This document shows, one piece after another, positions 1-9,567 of a stretch of DNA of 64,000 nt. The first letter of the stretch is position 1. Every line of letters begins with the position of its first letter. The DNA is from an uncultured Marinobacter sp. (GTDB taxonomy: Bacteria > Pseudomonadota > Gammaproteobacteria > Pseudomonadales > Oleiphilaceae). The notes beneath the pieces were generated by a model. The model ran no database searches and was not told where the DNA came from. It was given only the letters and a program-made list of their open reading frames with translations. The stretch spans positions 1 to 64,000 of the forward strand of contig NZ_CAMPJO010000009.1 in assembly GCF_946886895.1 (NCBI RefSeq). Direction: 5' to 3'. The position numbers were made by a program, and so were the translations under genes.

Positions 1-54
1 CGGATCAGAGCTTAACTGCACCATCAAGCTGTCCAACTGATGGGGTCCACCTCA
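1..54 (-). mobile_element. Terminus of a probable IS3-family insertion sequence (runs off the window)
   Basis: Read on the minus strand, the hsdM reading frame breaks at a TGA and the sequence changes to one beginning TGAGGTGGACCCC and then GTTGGACAG. A terminal TG, a run of C residues and a GTTGGACA block are typical of the ends of IS3-family elements of the IS150 kind. The change falls where HsdM proteins normally continue into their methyltransferase core. The element body lies outside the window, so no transposase or second inverted repeat can be seen. The family assignment is inference from the terminal pattern. Confidence 0.45.
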
Positions 55-387
55 ACTACCACCCTCCCCATCGTCTTCGCCTTTAGCGCCCAGAGTTTTT
101 ATAAAAGGAAAAACCTGGTCGCGCACCGTATTGAACATGTCTTCCGGAGCGAAGTCTTTAAAGCGGGACCAGCGCAGGTTGTCCTGGTCCGGCGGAAAAA
201 CCGGATCATCAATGGCTTGGCCAGTGCGCTGGGCCTTGCGCTCCTTGAGTGTATGCAGCTCATCCAGCCGCTTGATGAAAAGCAGATAGGTCAGCTGTTC
301 AATCACGGACAGCGGGTTGGATACCCCGCCGGACCACATGGTGTCCCAGATTTTGTCGACTTTGGATTTAAGTTCGCCGGTTATCAT
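52..387 (-). pseudogene. hsdM: hsdM, type I restriction-modification methyltransferase subunit, N-terminal fragment
   Basis: The 111-residue product is the N-terminal helical domain of HsdM, with the usual opening (MITGELKSKVDKIWDTMW) and the YLLFIKRLDEL segment. Intact HsdM proteins are about 500 residues and carry the SAM-binding and NPPF catalytic motifs; here the frame stops after about 110 residues at GEGGS, just before the expected catalytic domain. The break coincides with an IS-like terminus. The start follows an AGAGAG ribosome-binding site. The gene lies 50 bases downstream of the large Hhe-type gene on the same strand, so both probably belonged to one defence operon. As seen, this fragment cannot methylate DNA. 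Confidence 0.75.
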
Positions 388-437
388 CAGATTGCTGGTT
401 CTCTCTTAAAGTGAAAAAAATGCTGGTGCTTCAGAAT

Positions 438-3400
438 TCAGCTGAGCAGATCTCCTTGGGAAACCTCGGAACCTGCAACGATCTCCAGGATTTGTGCAAG
501 GTACGTTTTCGCCTCCTTTGGCTCCGTGGACTTGCGGAGGTACTCCGGAATCAGCTCCACAAATTCAGACGACGAAACAGGCTCGTGCTCCACCAACGCC
601 TCGATCATGGCGGGACGCAACAATCGTCTGTCTTTGGGCGTATTTGGGAATTGCTTCGCAATAATCGTTTCGCCAAACGCTTCCAATCGCCCGCGCAGAT
701 CAGACGAGTCCTCCAAAAGCTCAATCACTTCTGGAGTATCAAAATCCTGAGCGCTCTCCACTTCTTCGACAGGCTCAGCATCCAACTCAAACGATTCTTC
801 TGCTTCAAGCTTTTCTGTTTTAAGGCTGTGCAGTTCACGAATGATGGGGTCCAGTTCGCCTTGGGGATTACTGTACCAGTCCGTTGACCAAATGCGTCGG
901 ATTCTCCACCCGAGTCGCTCTAATACCTCTTGTCGCAAGCGATCACGATCGCGTGCTGATTTAGCAGAGTGATAGGTTGCGCCATCGCACTCGATTCCCA
1001 TTAAATAGCGGCCCGGCTTACCCGGGTCTTTCACGGCAATGTCGATAAAGAATCCGGCTACGCCCACCTGGGCTTCACTCTCAAACCCGGCTTGGTGAAG
1101 GGCCTCCATTACGGAAACTTCGAAATCGCTGTCGGGCGTTTTGCCGGTGTGCACCGGAGTTCCGTCCATGTTGCCTTTTTCGGCGTAATCGAGAAAATTG
1201 CGCAGGGCAATGACGCCACGTTTGGACGTCTCCGAAATCAGGATGTCGTCAGAGCGCATGGAGCTAAAGATGTGCATCCGTTTTTTGGAGCGGGTGAATA
1301 AGACGTTCAAACGCCGCCACCCTACGTCTGAGTTAATTGGGCCGAACCTTTGATAAACGCGCCCACCAATTTCGCTAGGGCCATAGGTGCAGGAAATGAA
1401 GATGACATCCCGCTCATCACCCTGAACGTTTTCCAGGTTTTTGATGAACAAGCCATCTTCCAAATTGCGAAGGTTTTCGACGGCCTCTGAAACGGCATCG
1501 TCTAGCTTGCACTCTTCTTCAACGGCACGCTCTATCTGCTCACGCTGTTTCGAACTCATGGCCACAATACCGAGAGATTCCTTCGGGTGCTGCTGCGCGT
1601 GCTTTACAACTGCTTTGGCAACAATCCGGGACTCTTCGACGTTGTACTGGTTTACGAATCGTCCGCCTTTGACGTAACTGAATTTCACGCCGAATTCTTT
1701 AGCCTTTGCGTGGGGCGATGGGAAAATGACGAGGTCGTTCTCGTAGAAGTTGCGGTTCGAGAAAGCGATCAGACTCTCGTGCTGAGAGCGGTAGTGCCAA
1801 CGCAGCCGCCGCATTTTGAATAACGGCATGGATGCGTCGAGGATGCTGTCGGTCTGCGCGAGAGCGGCGCTTTCTTCATCGTCGTCGTTCATATCCTGAC
1901 GGTCGAAGAAACTTGTAGGCGGAAGCTGCTTGGGATCGCCAACAACAACCAACTGTCCACCTCTTGCGATTACGCCGAGCGCGTCTTCAGGTTTTACCTG
2001 GGACGCCTCGTCCATGACCACCAGATCAAACTGAAGCTCACCGGGTTTTAAATAGTGTGCCGCCGACATAGGCCCCATCATGAAACACGGCTTCAAAGCC
2101 AACAGAGCGTCACCTGCGCGATTGATCAGCTGACGGATAGGAATGTGACGTGTCTTCTTGCCAAGCTCGTTATTGATCAGAGCCATGCCTGTGTATTCGG
2201 ACTTTCTCCCTCCGGAACTTCCCTGTGGAACGTGGCGTTCGGCCAGTGCACTGGCAATTCGTTTTCTTTGAAGCGTCTTCAGTTTTTGATCGTATTCCCG
2301 GAATGTGCCTTGCAGAGCTTCCTGGTTCTTTCCGGAGACTCTTTGAAGGTGAGGACGCTTAGTGAGTATTTCTCTCGCCAACTGATCAAAAATTGCCAGA
2401 TCTAACGCAGCCGCTGCATCAGAGACATTAAGCTTGCCATTGGTGACGATTCGCCAGATTGGCTCAAGGCCCTGAGCTTTCATTTCATTCCGAATACGCA
2501 CGAAGTTGATCCAGTCGTTAAGCCATTCTGGTTTTTGAATCGCCAACTGGTTTCGCTCTCGAAGCTCTTCGATGTTCCATTCAGCATGATTAAACCACTG
2601 AGCCGGATTTGACTCTGCCTTGCTCTTGAACTGTTCATACGCCTCGTCTTGGGACTGCCAAACCGAAAAGTAGTCCCGGGCTTTGGCCTTAAGGACTTCA
2701 TAATCCGCGTGAGTTTTCACGGAGAGAATCACATGTCTTAATGGCTCGAACCTGAGCTTGCGACGGACATAATAGGCAAAGTCCAATGTTTCACGAATGC
2801 TCTCAAGCGCTTCTTCGTTTTTCACATCTTGGCCAACTCGCAATTCAACCTCAGGAGCGAACAGCTCTCGAAGCAAATCTTTATCCTGGAACTTGGACTG
2901 CGCGTTTTGCAGAGCCTTGAGCTGCTCTGTGCTGGCTTGAAGATCGGCAATGGTGAATTCTTTGTCTTGAAACCACTGTTGAATCGCCTCCACGGCGGGC
3001 TGAAACCGACCATACTCAGATAATAACGTTCCCTGCTCTCCGGTTAGAGCCCGATTCCGACCTACTTCTTGCTCAAGACTCGGCATGACGGATTGGATTT
3101 CATCGAGCGCATCGAGAATGGCCTGGAGCTCCGAGTTGAAGCCTTTTTCTTCGAACTGCTGAACACCTCTGAACAATTTTTTATCAAGAGAGAGGATGCT
3201 GTCCCCGATGTCGACTTTCGGACCAAAACCAATCCCATAGGTTTCACGGACTTTTTTATACCACTCGCGCAAACGAAAGAGATCTTCGACCGACGTATCC
3301 AAGCCATCAAATTCAGGCCCTAACGCTCGCTGATAACGCTTCGTGTCGAATTCTGCCAGGCCCTGCGAGTATTCGACTGCTTCATTCAGGACTGTGCCTA

Positions 3401-6215
3401 TCTGTTTGACGTTCAAGGCAGGATTAACAGCCACTTCTTTTAAACGCTTACGAGCCCGCCACCAGTTGCCCGAAAACCACTTTCCGATTCCCGTGCGTAC
3501 TGCTTGAACCTGCAATGCCTGAAGCTCTGCAGACTCTGGTAGCTTCTCCAGATCCATGAGCTGGCCCACCGCCTCTCTCAATGGCCGAAGGTGGCGCACT
3601 TGTTGGTCAAGATCCTGCAAAGCAGAATCAGCATCTTCTTCATCAAAGAGTTCAGAACGAAGATTAATCAGGGAACTATCCAGAGCCCCAATCACTTCGA
3701 TCATTTCGATTGAGGCGCCTAGATCGTCCACAGTCGGCTTAAAGGTTTCACGCAGTGGCGAGGGTAGCGCCGATTCAAGCTGCTCCAACTGGGCAGCAAG
3801 CGGCTGCATCTCAGCTTCCAACTTTTTCAGCCTCAAAGTGGCGCGGACAATGTCGTTAAAACTGGTGGACTGATCCGCCCCCGTCAGCCGGCTTAAGTTT
3901 GGAAAGGCTGGAATGACCTCTCCACCTGCCAGACTGGTGAGCTTTTGTTTCGATACGTCTTTTGAAAGATCTTCGTAGCTTTCCTGAACGTTCCGATGGA
4001 GACGAAGCAACTCTTCGACCTCTGAAGATGTCTGCTCGTCGAGACGATCCAAAGCTTGGAAAAGCTCCTTTTTCGAAAGCTCTGGCAGGTCTCGCAAATC
4101 AAGCGCAAGCGCTTCGCAAGCTTCCAGCGTGGAAAGCAAAGATATGTCGACCTGAATGGCTTCTGCCAATTCCATGGTCCGTGTCTGAAGCTGCTCGAGA
4201 GCGCGCTGCCATTCCTCGACAACAGAAACAACCTGTTGGGACTCGAACATCTGAATACTGGTATTTTCAACGCCAGACCAGGGGTGGTCGTGAAGATCAG
4301 CGTCCACTCCCACCTGCTCCCGCATGGCAGAAAATATCTTCTGGAATTCGTTAACCTTATCGACCAGTTCTAAGCGCTTTAGATCGGTAAGTGCCTCTCC
4401 GGAGAGACCATCGACGTGAACATCTGCCGGACTGACCTCTAGCTCTTGTCGATATCGAGATGCGCCGCTGAGGATTTCATGAATTGTCCGGTTTGTATTT
4501 GCCCATGGTTCGTTGATTTCCTGAGCGTACTGATTGAGGCTTTCCTTGAGTTGTTCATAACGCGTGATTTCAGCGTCGATATTCTGTGTAGACCGAAGGT
4601 GCTTTTCTCGAACAACCCTCGAATTTATATCCTCAAGCACTTTTCGCTTCTGGGACTTGTGGCTGTGAAGCTCTAAACAAAAGTGTCCGAGATCTGCCTT
4701 ATCGAGACGCGTTTTAACGACATCGAGCGCGGCCATTTTCTCGGCAACAAACAGGACTTTCTTACCGCTGAGCATGGCAGCGGCAATCAAGTTGGTGATG
4801 GTCTGTGACTTCCCGGTTCCCGGCGGACCTTCTATGACCAGGTTTTCACCATTTACGGCATCAATAAGTGCGCTGTGTTGGGAGCTATCAGCGTCGTCAA
4901 TAAGTGGAAAGAAATAATGAACGTCTTCAACTTGATCAATGTAGTGTTCGGCAGAATTGCCGCCGCCCTCTCCGGATTTATTCTCTGAACTCTTAAAAAA
5001 ACGTTGAACAATCGGATGTTGAATCAAGTTGCGCTCGTCTAGGGGCCAGCGCCTCGGGTCTAGGTCGAGATACATCAGCATCTTGCCAAAGTTTAAAAGA
5101 GCAAGGGCACCGTATCTGCGCACAGACCAACCCGGTTTCGTGCTTTTGATTAACTTGGAAACTTTATCCAAGTATTCTTCAGGAGACAGCTCTTCCTCGA
5201 CCTCTGGAAGTGCCAATCCGAAATCCAGAGCGAGCTTCTCCTTGAGGGATAGATTCGGGAGGATGTCTTCGCCTGTGTAACTCAGCGTGTACTGATAGGT
5301 TCCAGTTCGATGATCCAGCTTTCCGCGGCTAAGGTGCACAGGCACCGTAAACAATGGTGCGAGCCGTGTCTTTGAGGAGTCATCCTTTTCAGTCCACTCC
5401 AAAAAGCCAAGAGCCAAATACAAAATGCTAGCGCCCATCTCTTCGATAGCAGTTTGCGCTTTGCCTCGGATGGCCCTCAGTCTCGATTCCATCTCGGGCG
5501 GATAAAGGAGCACTTGAATGGCGTCGTCCTGGTGCTTTTCATCACCAGGGGTCTCTTCCTTCCTTGGAAGGTCGTACCCGATGTCGAAACCTAGCACCTT
5601 AGCCCATTCTCGAGCGTCGGGATTGGGTTTGAGGCGGTTTTCTTCCCCTGTTTCCTCATCGATCTCTATGTAACCGTGCTCAATCAGCTGTCTTCGCGTC
5701 GGCGAAGGAATTGGCTTAAATCTAAGTTCGCGGTCAGCGAGCAGCTCTTCGCAAAGCTGATTGGGTACTTCGTCAATAATTCTTAGTGCTGCGCTTTTTT
5801 GGTGAAGAGGAAAGTTCAGCAGTCGATTCCGTGCTGTCAGGTCTAGGAGCTTCTTCCGCATGAGCTCTAGCGACTCGAGTACAAACGGATCAGAAGATTT
5901 CAAAAAAACATCTGCAGCCTGGTCATTTTGCTCGTTAGACATAGGTTCGCTCTTTTCTGTTTTTGAAGGCCGCGCAGCGCAGCTCTCACGTTCCTTTTCA
6001 GACTCGGTGGTTCTTGATTGTTTATGCTTAGGAGCGCGACTCGGCTGTTCTTTAAGGAGATCTTCAACACGTTTCTGCAACTGTCGTGCAGCGCCTGTCT
6101 TCCGATAGCTTAATTCGAAGAGAACATCTTCTAAGAAAGATGTATTACTCGCATTTCGATTAACTACTTTGCTTAACCGACTGAAATCTAACGCAAGGTA
6201 AGGCCGCCTTTCCAT
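438..6215 (-). CDS. hheA: Hhe-type antiphage defence protein: DUF4011 + SF1 helicase + Vsr/DUF559-like endonuclease
   Basis: This 1925-residue protein has the layout of the single-gene Hhe defence system. A DUF4011-type region starts near residue 114 (MRKKLLDLTARNRLLNF). A superfamily 1 helicase is split by a long coiled-coil insertion: Walker A GPPGTGKS near 462, DEAS near 1400, GDPKQLPPT near 1425-1433, YRSQ near 1470, QGDERD near 1594 and RRLNVLFTRSKKR near 1632. A Vsr/DUF559-like nuclease follows at about 1690-1790, with FIDIAV, GIECDG and the ARDRDRLR and RIWSTDW elements. The C-terminal 130 residues are unassigned. The start follows AGGGGCAGT. Base composition is visibly lower in GC than the housekeeping part of the window, consistent with transfer. 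The role in phage defence is inferred from domain order. Confidence 0.85.
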   Translation of the reverse strand: MERRPYLALDFSRLSKVVNRNASNTSFLEDVLFELSYRKTGAARQLQKRVEDLLKEQPSRAPKHKQSRTTESEKERESCAARPSKTEKSEPMSNEQNDQAADVFLKSSDPFVLESLELMRKKLLDLTARNRLLNFPLHQKSAALRIIDEVPNQLCEELLADRELRFKPIPSPTRRQLIEHGYIEIDEETGEENRLKPNPDAREWAKVLGFDIGYDLPRKEETPGDEKHQDDAIQVLLYPPEMESRLRAIRGKAQTAIEEMGASILYLALGFLEWTEKDDSSKTRLAPLFTVPVHLSRGKLDHRTGTYQYTLSYTGEDILPNLSLKEKLALDFGLALPEVEEELSPEEYLDKVSKLIKSTKPGWSVRRYGALALLNFGKMLMYLDLDPRRWPLDERNLIQHPIVQRFFKSSENKSGEGGGNSAEHYIDQVEDVHYFFPLIDDADSSQHSALIDAVNGENLVIEGPPGTGKSQTITNLIAAAMLSGKKVLFVAEKMAALDVVKTRLDKADLGHFCLELHSHKSQKRKVLEDINSRVVREKHLRSTQNIDAEITRYEQLKESLNQYAQEINEPWANTNRTIHEILSGASRYRQELEVSPADVHVDGLSGEALTDLKRLELVDKVNEFQKIFSAMREQVGVDADLHDHPWSGVENTSIQMFESQQVVSVVEEWQRALEQLQTRTMELAEAIQVDISLLSTLEACEALALDLRDLPELSKKELFQALDRLDEQTSSEVEELLRLHRNVQESYEDLSKDVSKQKLTSLAGGEVIPAFPNLSRLTGADQSTSFNDIVRATLRLKKLEAEMQPLAAQLEQLESALPSPLRETFKPTVDDLGASIEMIEVIGALDSSLINLRSELFDEEDADSALQDLDQQVRHLRPLREAVGQLMDLEKLPESAELQALQVQAVRTGIGKWFSGNWWRARKRLKEVAVNPALNVKQIGTVLNEAVEYSQGLAEFDTKRYQRALGPEFDGLDTSVEDLFRLREWYKKVRETYGIGFGPKVDIGDSILSLDKKLFRGVQQFEEKGFNSELQAILDALDEIQSVMPSLEQEVGRNRALTGEQGTLLSEYGRFQPAVEAIQQWFQDKEFTIADLQASTEQLKALQNAQSKFQDKDLLRELFAPEVELRVGQDVKNEEALESIRETLDFAYYVRRKLRFEPLRHVILSVKTHADYEVLKAKARDYFSVWQSQDEAYEQFKSKAESNPAQWFNHAEWNIEELRERNQLAIQKPEWLNDWINFVRIRNEMKAQGLEPIWRIVTNGKLNVSDAAAALDLAIFDQLAREILTKRPHLQRVSGKNQEALQGTFREYDQKLKTLQRKRIASALAERHVPQGSSGGRKSEYTGMALINNELGKKTRHIPIRQLINRAGDALLALKPCFMMGPMSAAHYLKPGELQFDLVVMDEASQVKPEDALGVIARGGQLVVVGDPKQLPPTSFFDRQDMNDDDEESAALAQTDSILDASMPLFKMRRLRWHYRSQHESLIAFSNRNFYENDLVIFPSPHAKAKEFGVKFSYVKGGRFVNQYNVEESRIVAKAVVKHAQQHPKESLGIVAMSSKQREQIERAVEEECKLDDAVSEAVENLRNLEDGLFIKNLENVQGDERDVIFISCTYGPSEIGGRVYQRFGPINSDVGWRRLNVLFTRSKKRMHIFSSMRSDDILISETSKRGVIALRNFLDYAEKGNMDGTPVHTGKTPDSDFEVSVMEALHQAGFESEAQVGVAGFFIDIAVKDPGKPGRYLMGIECDGATYHSAKSARDRDRLRQEVLERLGWRIRRIWSTDWYSNPQGELDPIIRELHSLKTEKLEAEESFELDAEPVEEVESAQDFDTPEVIELLEDSSDLRGRLEAFGETIIAKQFPNTPKDRRLLRPAMIEALVEHEPVSSSEFVELIPEYLRKSTEPKEAKTYLAQILEIVAGSEVSQGDLLS

Positions 6216-6915
6216 ACTGCCCCTGAGACTAGATTATTAGTATTTTTAACGCATCAAGGTGCCACTTTTTTCTGTTATATGAAAGAGATGAACTGACTTT
6301 CTTTTCTTTCAACCAGTGGCAAGAATGTGGTTCGCCTTTTACAAGAAGCCGAAGGACTCGTTCCCTGATTTGTGTCACAGCCATTTGCTACACCTCAAAA
6401 GCAAAAACTCAAGCCCAACATCAAAGGCGTTGATGTCTATCTCGCGGAGCTCATCATAGTCAGCAAAAGCCCGGAGTGTGTTCCGCTTGCGTTTCCCAGG
6501 CCCGTGGTGACGCGGTTCAGGGAATATGCCCTGGCCGGTTTCCAGCCCGTTATTAGCCGGGCGAGCGCGGTGCACCGAGCAAAGTATAAATCATTAGAAG
6601 CAGTGCGTGCTCCAGGCACTAAAGTGAAGTCATTTACAGCCAGTGCTTCCGGAGGTGGCCGAGCGGATTTACAGGGCTGGAGAACCGGCACGTCCCAAAA
6701 CACGATATCCGGTCACACCGCAGACCCATGTCGCCGCCCTTATCACTCGAATTCTGCCCCACTATTTCCAGTGGAGAATATTGAGGTAGTTTAACCATCC
6801 CATTGGAATCAGTGCATGCTTGATTGGGGTTATCCATCTTCAAACAACGCGAGCGGTAATGTCCCGCATTAAAACCGAGCTTTGTATTTTCGCAGCCTCG
6901 GCGCCCTACCTTGTT
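6216..6915. other. 700-base gap between the defence gene and the SbcC-like gene
   Basis: Apart from the candidate 51-residue ORF next to hheA, no convincing gene is visible. Several overlapping frames of 60-140 codons exist on both strands, but none has a good ribosome-binding site or a recognisable protein. A short tRNA-Ser-like string (GGAGGTGGCCGAGCGG, near 6651) is not followed by a foldable tRNA. The stretch probably holds the hheA promoter and decayed sequence at the edge of the island. Confidence 0.5.
6229..6384 (-). CDS. Candidate 51-residue small protein upstream of hheA
   Basis: An ATG at 6384 preceded by TTTGAGGTG opens a 51-codon frame that ends at a TAG 13 bases before the hheA start. 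The product is basic, begins MAVTQIRERVLRLLVKGE and has no recognised domain. The position suggests a leader peptide or small regulatory protein of the defence operon. A chance ORF is at least as likely, because the surrounding 700 bases look degraded and no family similarity is recognised. Confidence 0.25.
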   Translation of the reverse strand: MAVTQIRERVLRLLVKGEPHSCHWLKEKKVSSSLSYNRKKWHLDALKILII

Positions 6916-9567
6916 TCACCCCGGCGACTCCACACCACGCTCCTTCGATGCCTGAATATCCACAGGCGGCACCCCCAGGTCCTGCCACTTCTCCGGATGG
7001 CAGGTAAACAGCAGTATCTGATGCCGGCTGGCCGCATCAAACAGGATGCGTTTCATGTCTTCGAGGCGCTCGCTGTCACTGTGCACCAGGGTGTCGTCCA
7101 GTATCACCAGGGTTGGCCTTCCGGCTTCCCGCAGCAGATCGGCATAGGCCAGTCGGCTGATCAGTCCCATCTGTTCCCGCGCACCAAAACTCAGTTCGGT
7201 GATCTGCCCCAGTTCGCTGCCCCGGCTGAAGGTGCCGGGCCGTAGCTGTTCGTCGACTTCCAGGGAGGCTTCCGGGAAAAGCACCGACAGGTAATGGTTG
7301 AGGTGCTTTTGCAGCGGTGCCTGCAGGCGCCGTGTGAGGGCCTGGCGTTTTTCCGTGAGCAGGGTCAGCAGCAGATCCAGTGCCTGGGCACGGCGGTGCA
7401 ATTCCTGATAGCGGCGGTTGCATTGGTCGAGCTCGGCTTCTTTTTCGTTGAGCTGTTCTTCCAGCCCTTCCGCACCCCAGGCCTCCAACCTGACTTTGAT
7501 ATCCCTGAGCTCACGCCCCCGGTTTTCCTGGGTCTGGCGCAGGTTATTAACTGCGTTCTGGTACCGCTCGATGTCCTGTTTGAGAAAGTCCGGTCGGGCT
7601 TCGCGGATTTCCCGTTCGCGGCGTTCGAGGCTGGCTTGCAGTTCGGTTTGTTGTTTTTCGATGTTCGCCAGGTCGGTGGTTAACTGTTGAAGTTGCTGCT
7701 GTCGTTCCGGGCTCTTTTCTTCATCGGCCAGTCGCTGCCATTCGGCTTTGGCGTTGTCCCGGGCCTGTTTCAGGGCCGACAGGGTGGCCTGATGCTCGCG
7801 GTCATCAGCTTCGGCCTTATCCAGCGCGGTGCCTGCCTGAACGAAAATGGCCTCCGCTTCTTTCAGAGCGGGTACCTGCTCTTTCGGGTCCGGTTCTGGC
7901 GTGGCCTGCAATTGGCTTTTGGCTTTCTCCAGTTCGCTTTCTGATTCGCTCTGTTCGGCGACAAGTTGCTCAATGCCGGCCGGGGCCACGGATTTGAGTA
8001 AGTCTTCGGCGTGCTTCAGGGTTCTTCCGGCACTTTCAAAGGCTGAAAGGCGGTCCTCTGCCTGTTCCACCGATGTCACACTCAGGGTCTTCAGCTGTTC
8101 TGCAAAGCTGTCCTCGAGGGTTTTGAGCTTCCTGCGGGTGCTGGCCAGCTCTTCGCCACCGGGCGTTATGCCCAGGGTACCCACGCCGGGGATCACCAGG
8201 GTGGATTCTTCCAGTAGCTGTTGCTCGCCTTGTCCCGTGAGTTGCTCGTTGTTCAGTGTTAATGACGCGCCTGCTTCCAGCTGCCAGTTCAACCGGGTGG
8301 CGATGGTTCGTGAACGGATGGTTTCCTCGTTCAGCTGGTTCGCGGTCGTTTTCAGGTTTTTGACCGCGGTTGAATCAATCCGGTTGTCTCTGGCCTGCTG
8401 CCTGGCCTGCTCCAGCTGCTGGTGGTAGTCCTTGGCTTTGGCGAGGTTCTGGGTCAGCACCTGTTTGTGCTGCTCAAGCCGCCGGACATCCTGTTCCAGC
8501 CGTTCCCGGGTTTGCAGCAAACCGGCAAGCTTGCGTTGCTTCTCCGCCTGCTCATAGGCGGTTCTGGCTTCGGCCAACCGACCGGTAATGGCCGGGGTCT
8601 GAGCTTCCGCCAATCGAACGTCACGCTCGGCCCGTTCCAGTTCGGCTTTTCGGCCCTCCAACTGGCGGCTCAGCCCTTCCAGGTGTTCTTTGTTCTGCTG
8701 CAACAATCGGTGGTTCTGCTGCAGCTGGGCGAGCGTGGCTTTTTCCTGGTTTTGCTGTTGTTCCAGGCGCTCTACCTGCTGATACCGTGTGCGGGCTTCT
8801 TCCAGCTGTCGCTGGGCCTCTTCCCAGGGGCGCTCGGCTTCCGCCTGATCGTAATCCTGGGCGAGTTTGCCGAGTCGGTCGACCTGGTCCTGGTATTGGT
8901 GCACTCGCTCCTTCAGCTCTTCGATGTCACGCTCATACAGGGCTCGGTCTTTTTCCAGTTGCAGGTAGTCTCCACGGGGCTTGCCGGTCCCCGTCAGCAG
9001 GGTGTCCCGCTGGCTGCGGACGGTGTCAATCAGGTCGTCGCCCCCGGAACTGGCCACCTCTCCGACCATGGAATTCAGGGCGGACTTCAGGTGATCCCCG
9101 GCATGCTCGATGGCCTGTTCGATGTCCTGCCCGGTGCCCTGCTCCACCCACAGCAGGCCCGGTATGCCCCAGTGTTCGGCCTTGCTGGCGCCGCGTTTCG
9201 GGTACTGGTAGCCCAGCAACTCGGCCAGTTTTTCTTCCGCGTCGTCTTCGCTGTAGGTCTCGGTGCCGACGGTCAGGTCGCAGCGTTTGCGCTGCAGAAA
9301 GCTCTTGGTGAGATGCCAATTGCGGTTGTCGTGCTCAAAATCCAGTTCAATGGTGGGCGCCGCGGCGGAATCGCCCCAGGGGCGAAGGTCGTCAACGGCG
9401 GTTGAGCGATAGCGCTCGAAAAAAGCCGCCCGGATCGAACGCACCAGGGTGCTTTTGCCGGACTCATTGGGGCCGTGAATCAGGTTGAGGCCGGGTTGCA
9501 GGTTGTCCAGCACAAAGGGTTTGCGGAACTGGCGGAGCTGCTCAATGCGCATGCGCTGCAGTTTCAT
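6916..9567 (-). CDS. SbcC/YhaN-like AAA ATPase with long coiled coil
   Basis: This 883-residue SMC/Rad50-type ATPase has Walker A GPNESGKST at residues 32-40, a very long Gln/Glu/Arg-rich coiled coil from about 200 to 760, a signature-like SFGAREQ segment near 790 and Walker B LVILDDTL near 820. It matches the SbcC/YhaN class that partners a metallophosphoesterase nuclease in processing DNA ends. The start codon overlaps the stop of the upstream nuclease gene by four bases (ATGA), so the two are translationally coupled. Classic SbcC is over 1000 residues and has a zinc hook; no CxxC hook is visible here, which favours the YhaN type. The exact substrate is unknown. Confidence 0.8.
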   Translation of the reverse strand: MKLQRMRIEQLRQFRKPFVLDNLQPGLNLIHGPNESGKSTLVRSIRAAFFERYRSTAVDDLRPWGDSAAAPTIELDFEHDNRNWHLTKSFLQRKRCDLTVGTETYSEDDAEEKLAELLGYQYPKRGASKAEHWGIPGLLWVEQGTGQDIEQAIEHAGDHLKSALNSMVGEVASSGGDDLIDTVRSQRDTLLTGTGKPRGDYLQLEKDRALYERDIEELKERVHQYQDQVDRLGKLAQDYDQAEAERPWEEAQRQLEEARTRYQQVERLEQQQNQEKATLAQLQQNHRLLQQNKEHLEGLSRQLEGRKAELERAERDVRLAEAQTPAITGRLAEARTAYEQAEKQRKLAGLLQTRERLEQDVRRLEQHKQVLTQNLAKAKDYHQQLEQARQQARDNRIDSTAVKNLKTTANQLNEETIRSRTIATRLNWQLEAGASLTLNNEQLTGQGEQQLLEESTLVIPGVGTLGITPGGEELASTRRKLKTLEDSFAEQLKTLSVTSVEQAEDRLSAFESAGRTLKHAEDLLKSVAPAGIEQLVAEQSESESELEKAKSQLQATPEPDPKEQVPALKEAEAIFVQAGTALDKAEADDREHQATLSALKQARDNAKAEWQRLADEEKSPERQQQLQQLTTDLANIEKQQTELQASLERREREIREARPDFLKQDIERYQNAVNNLRQTQENRGRELRDIKVRLEAWGAEGLEEQLNEKEAELDQCNRRYQELHRRAQALDLLLTLLTEKRQALTRRLQAPLQKHLNHYLSVLFPEASLEVDEQLRPGTFSRGSELGQITELSFGAREQMGLISRLAYADLLREAGRPTLVILDDTLVHSDSERLEDMKRILFDAASRHQILLFTCHPEKWQDLGVPPVDIQASKERGVESPG

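Noticed and set aside
6648..6700. tRNA-Ser-like string GGAGGTGGCCGAGCGG
   Set aside because: No anticodon arm, T-arm or matching acceptor strand follows, so it cannot fold as a tRNA; similarity to the real tRNA-Ser at 30373 is limited to the 5' segment.
6372..6843. Overlapping frames of 69-140 codons on both strands in the gap after hheA
   Set aside because: No ribosome-binding sites, no family-like sequence and odd composition; they overlap one another and look like chance frames.
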